NCBI RefSeq assembly: GCF_001437605.1
Contig: NZ_JQCQ01000017.1
Location: 1 to 36,326, forward strand
Source: Pediococcus argentinicus
Lineage (GTDB): Bacteria > Bacillota > Bacilli > Lactobacillales > Lactobacillaceae
DNA length: 36,326 nt
Direction: 5' to 3'
The position numbers were made by a program, and so were the translations under genes. Every line of letters starts with the position of its first letter. The stretch's first letter is position 1. Below, in pieces: positions 16,124 to 23,609 of the stretch. The notes beneath the pieces were generated by a model that was not told where the DNA came from, did no database searches, and saw only the letters and a list, made by a program, of their open reading frames with translations.

Positions 16124-17083
16124 ATGAAAATTGTTCTTTTAGATGGTTATGAACTAAATAAAGATTTAAATTGGCACTTATTGCAAGACTTAGGCGAATG
16201 TACTTTTTATGACCGTACACCAGTTAATGATCAGAATGAAATTATAAAACGAATTAGTGAAGCTGAAATTGTTATCACGCATAAAACTCCGCTAGATGAC
16301 GACGTGATTAGTAAAGTTCCGAAGCTAAATTATATTGGAATTATGGGAACCGGTTACGATGTCGTTGATATTAAAAGTGCTCATAAAAATAAAGTCGTAG
16401 TAACCAATATTCCCACATATGCTAGTGATGCAGTAGCACAATTTACTTTCTCATTACTATTAGAAGCAACAAGTCAGGTTGGCTTGCATAATCGGCTTGT
16501 TCATGAAAATAAATGGTCACAGGTACCTGACTTTACTTTTTGGGATAAGCCGCTATTAGAATTAAAAGACAAAACTTTAGGATTAATCGGATACGGCCAT
16601 ATTGCTCAAAAGGTTGCCCAAATAGGACACGCCTTTTCTATGAAAGTCATTTTTTATAATAATCGCCCTAAAAAAGTTTCTGAAACTTGGGTTCAACAAG
16701 TGTCTCTTGATCAACTTTTAAAGAAATCAGATGTTATTAGTTTGCACGTAATTCAAACGCCGGAGACAATGCATTTAATTAATAATGACACGATTGCAAA
16801 AATGAAAAACGGTGTTATTTTGCTAAACACAGCTCGAGGCAAACTGGTTAATGAGGACGATATTAAGAAAGCTTTGAATGAAGATAAGGTTTACGCATAC
16901 GCTACTGACGTTGTTCAAAAAGAACCAATTGATAGTGACAGTCCCTTGCTAAAAACAAAAAATTGCTATATTACGCCACATATTGCTTGGGCACCGTACG
17001 AAACAAGAGAACGGTTATTGAATATAACCATTGCTAATGTAAGGGCGTATCTATCAGGTAATCCTCAAAATGTTATCAATTAA
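16124..17083 (+). CDS. D-2-hydroxyacid dehydrogenase family protein
   Basis: 319 residues, NAD(P)-dependent interconversion of 2-keto acids and D-2-hydroxy acids. It shows the Rossmann signature LGLIGYGHIAQKVAQIG (about residues 146-160), the catalytic Arg in LLNTARGKLVNEDD, the Glu in VVQKEPI, and the His in ITPHIAWAP. FTFSLLLEA and the domain order are typical of glycerate/hydroxypyruvate reductases, but the substrate cannot be set by eye. Clean start with GATAGGAG. It is a metabolic gene in a mobilisation block, 13 bp after the ltrC-like gene and followed by a second ltrC tail, so it is probably inserted. Confidence 0.85.
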   Translation: MKIVLLDGYELNKDLNWHLLQDLGECTFYDRTPVNDQNEIIKRISEAEIVITHKTPLDDDVISKVPKLNYIGIMGTGYDVVDIKSAHKNKVVVTNIPTYASDAVAQFTFSLLLEATSQVGLHNRLVHENKWSQVPDFTFWDKPLLELKDKTLGLIGYGHIAQKVAQIGHAFSMKVIFYNNRPKKVSETWVQQVSLDQLLKKSDVISLHVIQTPETMHLINNDTIAKMKNGVILLNTARGKLVNEDDIKKALNEDKVYAYATDVVQKEPIDSDSPLLKTKNCYITPHIAWAPYETRERLLNITIANVRAYLSGNPQNVIN

Positions 17084-17098
17084 ATCAAACTCGATATA

Positions 17099-17209
17099 GT
17101 GTACCAAGAAATAAGCAGTTGAGCTAAAAAATAGTTGCAAAATTTTGTGAGACAAAATCCAAAGATCACACAGCCAAGACAAAATGAACAACAGCAAATA
17201 AAGCGCTAA
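17099..17209 (+). pseudogene. Remnant of a second ltrC-like 3' end
   Basis: CCAAGAAATAAGCAGTTGAG onward matches the last ~110 bp of the ArdC/LtrC-like gene with substitutions and two in-frame stops. Its clearest part reads LQNFVRQNPKITQ then PRQNEQQQIKR and a stop, against LQDFVRRNPEIRQ in the intact gene. It lies directly after the dehydrogenase, showing that gene sits between two diverged copies of the same tail. Confidence 0.8.
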
Positions 17210-17211
17210 GA

Positions 17212-17252
17212 AAAGACGGAGAGCTAATTTTTATAGCTTCTCCGTCTTTTTG
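17212..17252. terminator. Bidirectional terminator
   Basis: AAAAGACGGAGAGCTA and TAGCTTCTCCGTCTTTT form a long stem with flanking A and T runs. It closes the mobilisation block on the plus strand and the umuC operon on the minus strand. Confidence 0.85.
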
Positions 17253-17617
17253 TATGCCACATTGCGAATTTCTTGTAGTGGGACAAAGCAATCAGAATCA
17301 ATCACAATATCATTAGCATTGTGGCCATGAATCAAAGTCGTTATATCCGGCAAATGGCGGTTATTTTGGTCAACCGTTTTTAGCTGAATCGTTACCAGTT
17401 GTTGCCTTTGATACGCGTCGTCCAGCACTTGCGTCAGTTCTGCTAAGGATTGCTGCGGTCGTGGGACGTAAACTGCATTCAACTGCTGGTTTTGTTGGTT
17501 TAGGGCAGCGGTATGATCGGACAAATAGAACCCCTGCCATTTCATCATGCCCCGGTCGTGATAATCATGTTCAAAGAAATGCTTAACCGTATCTAAGTCA
17601 AAGTCTTGGCTATTCAA
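17231..17617 (-). CDS. YolD-like protein
   Basis: 128 residues, last gene of the Y-polymerase operon. The N-terminal FFEHDYHDRGMMKWQGFYLSDHTAAL is the DRGxxKW...L core of the YolD-like family, which travels with UvrX/UmuC-type polymerases in Firmicutes. The C-terminal half has a WYL/YolD-like strand pattern ending FVPLQEIRNVAY. It overlaps the preceding gene by 8 bp, indicating coupled translation. Confidence 0.8.
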   Translation of the reverse strand: MNSQDFDLDTVKHFFEHDYHDRGMMKWQGFYLSDHTAALNQQNQQLNAVYVPRPQQSLAELTQVLDDAYQRQQLVTIQLKTVDQNNRHLPDITTLIHGHNANDIVIDSDCFVPLQEIRNVAYKKTEKL

Positions 17618-17930
17618 GGGGCACCCGCTTTCGTTGAATTAACTTTTGACTTTTAGGCCAGCGTTCACCAGTAAAGCCAACAAATTCGATCGTTAGTTTA
17701 ATCTTTTGTCGCAAAGCTTTTAGTAGCGTCTCTAAATCAGCTAAATTATAGTGTGCTAATTTATGTAAAGGAACGGATTGCAAGCGCTCGTTAGCCCGTT
17801 GACTGTTAAAAAATACGTTGTAGGTCTGATCGTAAGGATCGTTAGCGATCATCAACCAGTAACGGGTGCGTGACTGGCGCTTAAACAGCAAGGTTAAGCG
17901 TCCCATAATAATTTCTACATCGTTATTCAT
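17610..17930 (-). CDS. Conserved small protein of the SOS polymerase operon
   Basis: 106 residues. The ATG at 17930 is chosen because it overlaps the polymerase stop by 8 bp (ATGAATAA) behind a GGGGG run; the longer reading to 17975 lies within the polymerase gene. Sequence MNNDVEIIMGRLTLLFKRQSRTRYWLMIANDPYDQTYNVFF is beta-rich. No family is recognised, and its function is unknown beyond the coupling to umuC and yolD. Confidence 0.7.
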   Translation of the reverse strand: MNNDVEIIMGRLTLLFKRQSRTRYWLMIANDPYDQTYNVFFNSQRANERLQSVPLHKLAHYNLADLETLLKALRQKIKLTIEFVGFTGERWPKSQKLIQRKRVPLE

Positions 17931-19239
17931 AGCTATTGCCCCCATTATGACCACCGACGAGTGAAGCGCGTTCAATAGCTGTACCGCCCCTTAACAAGCT
18001 GGTGGCATAAACTAACTTCGTGAAGCCAAAGCGGCGATGAATTTCATCAATCACTTGGTTTAACCGACTAGCCTTAATCTGGGTAGTTGCCGGCTCAAAT
18101 AAGCTAAGCTGTTGGCCGGTGTTGGCACTTAATTTGCTGCTATAAACCCCAATATTTCGGACAGCTTGACTGTCCCAGTTTTTGCGGAACAACCATAATA
18201 GTTGTCGCGTTAAAACTTGGTTATCATTGGTTGGTTCAATTTTTAAAGTCTGATGAAAACCACCGCGGCCATCGGCTGCGGCCGCAGCGTAAGAAAAACC
18301 AATGCTTAGCGACAGACACCCCGCCATTTTATGGTGGTGTCGTAGCCGAGCAGCCACTTGTTCACCAATTTCTTTTATGACCGTTTCAATTTCTGCTTGG
18401 TTAAGATAGTCCCGTGGCAATACTTGTGAATTTCCTAGACTTGCTGATTTGACTTTAGCGGGTTCCGTAACCTGTGCTCGATCAATTCCCCAGGCAGTGG
18501 CGAACAATTGGGTGCCAATAATTCCCATTGCTTGTTTCAACAAATAAGGATTGGCATGGGCTAACTCGTACATGTTGTGAATAGCTAGGCGGTTTAGCCG
18601 TTTAGCTGTTCGTTCACCGATCCCCCAGACAGCAGTTAAGTCATTGATCGTCCAGATCTTTTGTGGGACAGTCTCATAATGAATTTCACCAATAAAGTCA
18701 GCGGAATGCTTAGCATACACATCAAGGGCAAGCTTAGCTTGGGTCGGATTATCACCAATGCCAACGGTGGTGTATAAGCCTAATTTTTGCCGCACCGTAG
18801 TTTGAATCAACCTTGCTACTTCACGGACAGACTGCCCAAAAAGCCGCCATGAATGGGTCATATCCAAAATACTTTCGTCAATTGAATACGGCCAAACTTC
18901 TTTTTCAGTCGTAAACTGGTGGAAGATTTGGTTAATTTGCAAGTTACGTTCGATATAGAGGTTCATGCGTGGTGGGACAACCCACAGACGCGGATCATTA
19001 GGTAAATCACGTTTACGTGAGACATTAGCTTTGATATGAAATAATTGCTTGGCTTCAGGTGAAGTAGCCAAAATTAGGCCGCCATTAGTGTTTTGAGCTT
19101 CACTAAGGACAACTAAAGGCACTTTTAAGGGGTTCAGTCCCCGGGCAACAGCTTCACAACTAGCATAGAAGCTTTTGTTGTCGATTAGAAAGAACACGCC
19201 ATGCGGTTCATCATCAGTAAACAAGTTGATCACTTCCAT
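17923..19239 (-). CDS. Y-family DNA polymerase (UmuC/UvrX type)
   Basis: 438 residues, translesion polymerase. Catalytic carboxylates are in FFLIDNKSFYASCEA (about residues 16-30) and YSIDESILDMT (about 118-128). The helix-hairpin-helix VWGIGERTAKRLNRLAI (about 203-219) and the little-finger domain follow. It heads a three-gene overlapping operon with a LexA-like box 31 bp upstream of its ATG, so induction by DNA damage is expected. Plasmid-borne polymerases of this type are common in lactobacilli. Confidence 0.92.
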   Translation of the reverse strand: MEVINLFTDDEPHGVFFLIDNKSFYASCEAVARGLNPLKVPLVVLSEAQNTNGGLILATSPEAKQLFHIKANVSRKRDLPNDPRLWVVPPRMNLYIERNLQINQIFHQFTTEKEVWPYSIDESILDMTHSWRLFGQSVREVARLIQTTVRQKLGLYTTVGIGDNPTQAKLALDVYAKHSADFIGEIHYETVPQKIWTINDLTAVWGIGERTAKRLNRLAIHNMYELAHANPYLLKQAMGIIGTQLFATAWGIDRAQVTEPAKVKSASLGNSQVLPRDYLNQAEIETVIKEIGEQVAARLRHHHKMAGCLSLSIGFSYAAAAADGRGGFHQTLKIEPTNDNQVLTRQLLWLFRKNWDSQAVRNIGVYSSKLSANTGQQLSLFEPATTQIKASRLNQVIDEIHRRFGFTKLVYATSLLRGGTAIERASLVGGHNGGNSYE

Positions 19240-19269
19240 TAGCTTTTACCTGTATTTTAGCACATAAAG

Positions 19270-19283
19270 CAAACATGTGTTCC
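19270..19283 (-). promoter_or_regulatory. LexA/SOS box of the umuC operon
   Basis: CAAACATGTGTTCC differs at two outer positions from the Gram-positive consensus CGAACrnryGTTCG and contains a perfect AACATGTGTT centre. It lies just upstream of the Y-polymerase start codon. Confidence 0.65.
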
Positions 19284-19349
19284 CTTAAACTGCGAGAAAG
19301 CTGATTAAAAATATTCGAAAGTCAGTTATAGTCATGCTATAATATGTAT

Positions 19350-19467
19350 AGAAAAAGGAAGCCCTGCTAGAACAGGACTTCCCATGTAGAGTCGTTTAAG
19401 ACGGTGACAGATTTTAACGATATTTAATAACCGCTAGCTTGCCAGAGCTAAGGCGGATATTTTTTTT
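19350..19467 (+). ncRNA. Antisense RNA antitoxin of the Hol-Tox locus
   Basis: Promoter TCGAAA (19315-19320), 17 bp, TATAAT (19338-19343). The transcript of about 115 nt would carry a 5' hairpin (GGAAGCCCTG/CAGGACTTCC) and end at a terminator (CCGCTAGCT...AGCTAAGGCGG then eight T, 19431-19467). It is fully complementary to the 3' end of the toxin mRNA and to the last toxin codons. This converging arrangement is typical of type I toxin-antitoxin loci in Firmicutes. Confidence 0.72.
19352..19382 (-). terminator. Terminator of the toxin mRNA
   Basis: Minus strand GGAAGTCCTG-TTCTAG-CAGGGCTTCC followed by five T. It ends the toxin transcript about where the antisense RNA starts. Confidence 0.75.
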
Positions 19468-19561
19468 GCTGACTTTTGATCAGCTCAACAATTAATGCGA
19501 TTAAGGCCACGATAAACGTACCGAAAGCCAGCATTAATTGTAAAGCGTCCGCAACGGACAC
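19448..19561 (-). CDS. Hol-Tox type I toxin peptide
   Basis: 37-residue membrane peptide: a GTG start, then SVADALQLMLAFGTF, a hydrophobic helix (VALIALIVELI) and a basic tail KSQQKKYPP. This is the putative holin-like toxin family common in lactobacilli. The GTG is supported by AAAGGAG 8 nt upstream. The stop codon lies inside the antisense terminator stem. Expected to depolarise the membrane if its mRNA escapes the antisense RNA. Confidence 0.8.
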   Translation of the reverse strand: MSVADALQLMLAFGTFIVALIALIVELIKSQQKKYPP

Positions 19562-19594
19562 TTAGGCTACTCCTTTCGTTAGGATTTATGGGCT

Positions 19595-19612
19595 TTAAAG
19601 GTTTAACACCAT
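19595..19612 (-). CDS. Five-residue leader ORF in the toxin mRNA
   Basis: ATG-GTG-TTA-AAC-CTT-TAA (MVLNL) behind GGAGGTGG, a far stronger ribosome site than that of the toxin, which starts 33 bp further on. It may control toxin translation by coupling or by drawing ribosomes. Only the arrangement is seen; translation is unproven. Confidence 0.4.
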   Translation of the reverse strand: MVLNL

Positions 19613-19665
19613 AAGCACCACCTCCGATTGGAAATAGCCACCGCCTTAACTTCTCTACTTGATCT

Positions 19666-19695
19666 ATTATACAGGCAGACTAGCTCTTTAACCAA
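19666..19695 (-). promoter_or_regulatory. Promoter of the Hol-Tox mRNA
   Basis: Minus strand TTGGTT (19690-19695), 18 bp, TATAAT (19666-19671). It gives a toxin mRNA of about 300 nt with a 90-nt leader. Confidence 0.65.
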
Positions 19696-19705
19696 ATATA
19701 AAATT

Positions 19706-19739
19706 AAAGCAAGCACCTACGAAAAAAAGTGCCTGCTTT
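19706..19739. terminator. Terminator after the alkaline-shock operon
   Basis: AAAGCAAGCAC and GTGCCTGCTTT pair around a 12-nt loop, with T and A runs on both sides. It ends the operon read from 21.6 kb toward 19.9 kb. The stretch 19740-19868 shows nothing else. Confidence 0.7.
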
Positions 19740-19868
19740 TATTAATTATCGAAAAATTCCCATCTATATTTATAAAAGATTATCGTACCAATTGAAATTT
19801 TGATTAACGGATCTTCAATTACCCGATTATTTAAGTTCTAAGATGCCTAATATAGATAATTTGGCTAA

Positions 19869-20009
19869 TTATCCATGTAATTTTTGTTGCAATTTATCAC
19901 CAATGCCATCTACCTTCTTAGCAGCGAAGACGGTGCCACCGATGAGAACACCACCTACAATGAGCGTAGAAGCGATCATAAACTTAAATACACTTTTCAA
20001 GACGTCCAT
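19869..20009 (-). CDS. Small single-span membrane protein, end of the stress operon
   Basis: 46 residues: MDVLKSVFKFMIAS, a glycine-rich membrane helix (TLIVGGVLIGGTVFAA), then a charged tail KKVDGIGDKLQQKLHG. It starts 10 bp after the glsB stop behind AAGGGGGA, so it belongs to the operon. No family is recognised; it may be a further envelope-stress peptide. Confidence 0.65.
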   Translation of the reverse strand: MDVLKSVFKFMIASTLIVGGVLIGGTVFAAKKVDGIGDKLQQKLHG

Positions 20010-20019
20010 AAAATCCCCC

Positions 20020-20271
20020 TTACTTTTTACTGGTTCGACCAACAACTAATGAAACAATCAGAACTAAAATAACTGCACCAATGATCGATGGTATCAGTGC
20101 CATACCAGCTAATGAAGGCCCCCAAGTGCCAAGAAGCCCTTGACCAATCCATGCACCGACCAAGCCCGCTACGATGTTTGCAATCCAGCCCATAGCAGCA
20201 CCACGATTAGTTATTGCTCCAGCAATTGCACCAATGATTGCTCCGACGATTAATGACCAAATAAGTCCCAT
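20020..20271 (-). CDS. glsB: GlsB/YeaQ/YmgE family stress membrane protein
   Basis: 83 residues with three membrane segments rich in Gly and Ala: GLIWSLIVGAIIGAIAGAI, GWIANIVAGLVGAWIG and GMALIPSIIGAVILVLIVSLVVG. Transglycosylase-associated (GlsB) family, usually next to Gls24/Asp23 genes as here. A second copy with very similar sequence is at 29484-29732. Confidence 0.9.
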   Translation of the reverse strand: MGLIWSLIVGAIIGAIAGAITNRGAAMGWIANIVAGLVGAWIGQGLLGTWGPSLAGMALIPSIIGAVILVLIVSLVVGRTSKK

Positions 20272-20285
20272 AGTTACTCTCTCCT

Positions 20286-20825
20286 TTAATTAACACGACT
20301 AGATTTATTGTCAGGCGTTACCTTATCAACGCTGTCACTTAATGTTTCCTTCGATTTTTTCGCACCCTTGCTGACTGCTTCCTTCGTTTTATCTGTAGCA
20401 TCACTAACGCGATCTTGTAGAGAAATCGAATCTTTTTCATGTTGCTCCCTCGTTTTGACATCAACAACATTCACATTCACCTCAATTACTTCTAAGTCGG
20501 TCATGCTTTTTACTTCACGAACAATAACATTTTTGATTTTGTCATATAGTTTAGAAATATCAATGCCGTATTCAGCAACAATGTCGAGATCTACTGCAAC
20601 CTGCTTTTTTCCAACCTCTACATCAATTCCCGATGTGACATCGGAAGTATTAACTAGTTTTTCAGCAACATTTGCGAAAAAGCCGCCATCTACGGTTAAT
20701 AAACCATCTACTTCAGAAAGTGCGATACCAATGATTTTTTGAATAACTTTGTCATCAAATGTTAAATTGCCTTTAATGCCAGACTTTTCGTTGGTTGTTT
20801 TTTCACTTGAAGTTCCGTTCTGCAT
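20286..20825 (-). CDS. Asp23/Gls24 family envelope stress protein
   Basis: 179 residues. The Asp23 domain (about residues 15-120) shows GNLTFDDKVIQKIIGIALSEVDGLLTVDGG, VDLDIVAEYGIDI and LEVIEVNVNVVDV. An acidic/lysine-rich tail follows (SDATDKTKEAVSKGAKKSKETLSDS). Asp23 forms a membrane-associated network anchored by AmaP, which is encoded two genes upstream. The tail is longer than in chromosomal Asp23, as in plasmid Gls24 variants. Confidence 0.92.
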   Translation of the reverse strand: MQNGTSSEKTTNEKSGIKGNLTFDDKVIQKIIGIALSEVDGLLTVDGGFFANVAEKLVNTSDVTSGIDVEVGKKQVAVDLDIVAEYGIDISKLYDKIKNVIVREVKSMTDLEVIEVNVNVVDVKTREQHEKDSISLQDRVSDATDKTKEAVSKGAKKSKETLSDSVDKVTPDNKSSRVN

Positions 20826-20852
20826 AATTTTTCCTCCTTATAATTCAAACAG

Positions 20853-21038
20853 CTATTTAAAAACATTTGTTAAGATACCAGTTTTTTGGATATAATAACC
20901 CGCAGTAATCCCGATTACCATAAAAATCAAAACAAAAAGCGTCTTGAAAAATCCAAAAGTGATGATAAGGACCGCTAAGAGCAATCCTATAATTCCACCA
21001 ATTAGTGGCCAAAAATAGGCTTTAATGAGTTCGGTCAC
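20853..21038 (-). CDS. DUF2273 small membrane protein
   Basis: 61 residues with two hydrophobic helices (YFWPLIGGIIGLLLAVLIITFGFFKTLFVLIFMVIGITAGYY, broken here by KT). DUF2273 proteins sit between AmaP and Asp23 in many Firmicutes. The start is 11 bp after the amaP stop, with AGGAGG upstream. Confidence 0.85.
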   Translation of the reverse strand: MTELIKAYFWPLIGGIIGLLLAVLIITFGFFKTLFVLIFMVIGITAGYYIQKTGILTNVFK

Positions 21039-21049
21039 GTTATCACCTC

Positions 21050-21610
21050 CTAGACAACTCGAGATTGTTGCCCATTATCGCCCGACTCATTAAAATCAAC
21101 GAGTCTGATTTTGATTCTTTTCTGTTCAGAAATTCCAAGACAAATACGCAAATCTTTTTTTAATTGATTGAGAAAATTTGCAGTCTGTTTCTTGGCATTG
21201 ACTGAATTTAGTAGATCACCCGATATTTTAAGTGTGATCCTTTTCCGTGATAACTTAGCTGATACCTTGGGGTCACCAATAAAGGGTTCACATTGAAGTG
21301 CTGAAAGAGCAAAGTGCTCAATAGCTTTCTTACTGATGGTAACTTGACCATCAGACTTTTGATGAAGATATAATGACTGTGACCGTGGCCAAAAAAGTGC
21401 GATAAGCAATAAAATAATTAACACCGCCGCCAGAATTACTCCACTCCAAAAAAGGTATATCGGTTCGTAATGATCTAACCAATCAAACTTTAATGACACG
21501 GGGGTGCTAGTGCCAATGGCTGTTGACCAATTCTTAAAGACAAGAACTACGGACAAAGGGAATGTAAGTATGATAACTACTACTATTAAAACCTTAAATA
21601 TAAAACGCAA
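21050..21610 (-). CDS. amaP: AmaP, alkaline shock response membrane anchor
   Basis: About 186 residues from a TTG at 21610, chosen because AAAGGTGG lies 6 nt upstream and the preceding 17 codons (to 21661) overlap the promoter. Two membrane segments are seen (VLIVVVIILTFPLSVVLVF and IYLFWSGVILAAVLIILLLIALF) with an external loop, then a cytosolic domain (VTISKKAIEHFALSALQCEPFI). AmaP tethers Asp23 to the membrane. First gene of the operon. Confidence 0.85.
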   Translation of the reverse strand: MRFIFKVLIVVVIILTFPLSVVLVFKNWSTAIGTSTPVSLKFDWLDHYEPIYLFWSGVILAAVLIILLLIALFWPRSQSLYLHQKSDGQVTISKKAIEHFALSALQCEPFIGDPKVSAKLSRKRITLKISGDLLNSVNAKKQTANFLNQLKKDLRICLGISEQKRIKIRLVDFNESGDNGQQSRVV

Positions 21611-21660
21611 ATCATCACCACCTTTACTGTAAGTGTAGCAGGACAGGTAATGATAATGCA

Positions 21661-21689
21661 ATTATATGCACTTATAAGAAACCAATCAA
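21661..21689 (-). promoter_or_regulatory. Promoter of the amaP-glsB operon
   Basis: Minus strand TTGATT (21684-21689), exact 17-bp spacer, TATAAT (21661-21666), about 50 bp before the amaP start. Close to a sigma-A consensus. Confidence 0.75.
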
Positions 21690-21720
21690 AAATTTTATTT
21701 GACTAAACTAATCTGGCCAC

Positions 21721-21734
21721 TAGGGTATACCCTA
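21721..21734. promoter_or_regulatory. 14-bp perfect palindrome upstream of the stress operon
   Basis: TAGGGTATACCCTA, perfectly symmetric, centred about 38 bp upstream of the -35 element. Position suits an activator or upstream operator; no regulator is identified. Confidence 0.4.
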
Positions 21735-21791
21735 ATGGCTGTTTGTCAATCTATTATCAATAGTGGTCTAAATTACCAAGTTCTAGACTTA

Positions 21792-22077
21792 TTAGAAACT
21801 TTTGAATAAGCTTAGTTGTTCAAAACAAGTAAAATCTCTATTGGTTAATAAATCGACCAGTTGTTTGTTTTTGCTTACATATAAATAATTTTGTGGCGGA
21901 GTGATTCCAATCTTCCTAAGGGTTGTTAATTCTATAGAGGGCTTGATTTCAAATATCCTCTTGATGGGATAAGCATAGTTCCTATGCATACTGCAACTAT
22001 TAAGCCTATCTGTTCCATAAGAATTATAGGGTATAGTTTCTCCCATTCTATATGGGTGATCTAAGAATAGAACATAT
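21792..22077 (-). pseudogene. Gene fragment cut by IS3 copy 2
   Basis: About 94 residues, reading QYVLFLDHPYRMGETIPYNSY to a C-terminus LTNRDFTCFEQLSLFKSF. The apparent TTG start lies inside the IS end, so the N-terminus is lost. The protein is not recognised. Confidence 0.5.
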
Positions 22078-22199
22078 TGGATTGTAGTCAATACGTGAGA
22101 CAGATTTTAAGAGAGATCAAGAACCGCGTTTAGCTTCCACAGCTCAAATAAATCATTAATTTCGATTAATAACTTATTTGAACCATGGAAAGCATTAAA

Positions 22200-23041
22200 T
22201 CATGCGGCCATTTGGTTCGCAATCGTTGTGATTTCAACCTGCAAGGGGGTCTGGTAGCTGAGTGAACTATGAATTCTTTTCCTATTATAGAAGGAATGAA
22301 CATATTCAAAGAGGACTGAAGCTGCCGCTTCATAATTTTCAAAAACTGGAATTGGGTAAACGCATTCCTTTTTGAGTGAAGCATGGAAAGATTCCATTGG
22401 GCGTTGTCATACGGGCAACCCTTACGGCTGTACGAGTGGTGGATATGTAGTTCATTTAAGCGTTTGTTATATTCATCGCTGGTGTACTGCGTACCCAGGT
22501 CACTGTGAATGATGAGGTCTTCAGTAATTGTCCGATTCTGAACGGCACTTTCAAGTGTCTTCATGATCAGCTTGGTATCCATTTTTTTAGAAAAGGAATA
22601 CCCGATAATCTGACGGGAGTGCAGATCCGTGATGGTTGATAAGTAACACCAACCATCACGCTTAGTCTGAATATAAGTAATATCAGTTGTCCATTTCTGA
22701 TTTAAGCCAGTGGTGGAGAAATCCTGCTTAAGCAGATTGGGACGCTGTTGAATCGCTTGTTTGTAGGAAGAGGTGGCCTTCCACTTCTTGATTGTAATCG
22801 AGTGAATATCCATCTCCTTCATGAGCCGAGAGACTCGGCGAGGACTGCAGTGGCGCTGCAGAGGTTGAAGTTCCTTACTTAATTCATAGTGAATCTTCAT
22901 GACGCCATATCTTTGTTTGAATTCAACGAAGATGCTGAAGATCCGCTGTTTCAGATCTTTGTCTTCCAGACTTCTTTTTGAGGGCTTGTGGGCTTTATAG
23001 CGATAGTAATGCGCTCTTGAAACCCCGATGACTCGGCACAT
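22200..23041 (-). pseudogene. IS3-family transposase OrfB with one frameshift
   Basis: The first 215 residues (MCRVIGVSRAHYYRYKAHKPSKR ... KGCPYDNA) are intact, with the Asp residues of WTTDITYIQT and IHSDLGTQYTS. One base is lost near 22398 (GCCCAATGG where copy 1 has GCACCAGTGG), so the catalytic Glu of ESFHASLKKECVYP and the C-terminus continue in another frame (22200-22397). A single lesion: the least damaged IS3 copy here. Confidence 0.85.
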
Positions 23042-23094
23042 CTTAGTTACCTGGTAATTTTGTCTTTCTTGTTGGATATAATCAAAGATATCGG

Positions 23095-23346
23095 TTATCT
23101 CTGCGCAAGGAAGCCGAGGGCTTTTTTTAAGATTTCGTTCTCCCCGGATAAAGCAGTTAAGCGTTCCTCCATTGCTTTAATCTCATCAGGGGTCTTACCT
23201 GACTTGTTTTGAGTTTGGGCTTGGACCCACTTATGAACAGTGGAATAGCCAATGTCATATTCTCTGGCAAGTTGAGCAGCGGATTCACCTTGTTTATAGA
23301 GATTGATAATATTCTGTTTGAATTCTTTGTCATAATGAGTTGGCAT
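23095..23346 (-). CDS. IS3-family transposase OrfA, copy 2
   Basis: 83 residues, the helix-turn-helix subunit, differing from the copy 1 protein at about ten positions (for example YDIGYSTVHKWVQAQ). The AAGGAA ribosome site lies before the ATG at 23346. Intact. Confidence 0.88.
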   Translation of the reverse strand: MPTHYDKEFKQNIINLYKQGESAAQLAREYDIGYSTVHKWVQAQTQNKSGKTPDEIKAMEERLTALSGENEILKKALGFLAQR

Positions 23347-23427
23347 GTAAAAATTCCTTTCTTTTAAGAGACGATTGACTTATTATACCCTCTCTTAAAA
23401 GTTGTCTCAGGAACTAGCTTACATCCA

Positions 23428-23521
23428 TCCAGATGCGTTTTCGGTCACTGTAAATGAATCATTCGGTCTGTTAACTGGTATTGGGTTAGCGATGATCATC
23501 ATGCGTGAACAGGGGAAGTAA
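23428..23521 (+). pseudogene. 3' end of a membrane protein gene cut by IS3 copy 2
   Basis: About 31 codons, reading PDAFSVTVNESFGLLTGIGLAMIIMREQGK and a stop, starting at the IS boundary. The end looks like a final membrane helix. Parent protein not recognised. Confidence 0.45.
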
Positions 23522-23550
23522 TAAAGAATCGCTACTAGAGAACAGAAAAA

Positions 23551-23579
23551 TTGCGTGACGAGGTGATATCTTATATACT
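23551..23579 (+). promoter_or_regulatory. Promoter of the PNPOx-like gene
   Basis: TTGCGT (23551-23556), 17 bp, TATACT (23574-23579), 30 bp before the start codon. Confidence 0.6.
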
Positions 23580-23609
23580 GGATTCAATTAAGTTTGAGGA
23601 GGTTTCAGT

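Larger units (their letters stand above)
22078..23427 (-). mobile_element. IS3-family element, copy 2
   Basis: About 1350 bp; left end TGGATTGTAGTCAATACG at 22078, right end (reverse) TGGATGTAAGCTAGTTCC at 23427. The same element type as 2835-4190, clearly diverged. No target duplication is seen (TAT and TCC flanks). orfA is intact; orfB has one frameshift. Confidence 0.9.

Noticed and set aside
19843-20072. Two plus-strand ORFs of 62-68 residues
   Set aside because: Antisense to the 46-residue membrane protein and glsB, which have ribosome sites and a shared operon.
20308-20742. 144-residue plus-strand ORF, Ser/Thr-rich
   Set aside because: Antisense shadow of the asp23/gls24 gene; low-complexity composition follows from that gene's codons.
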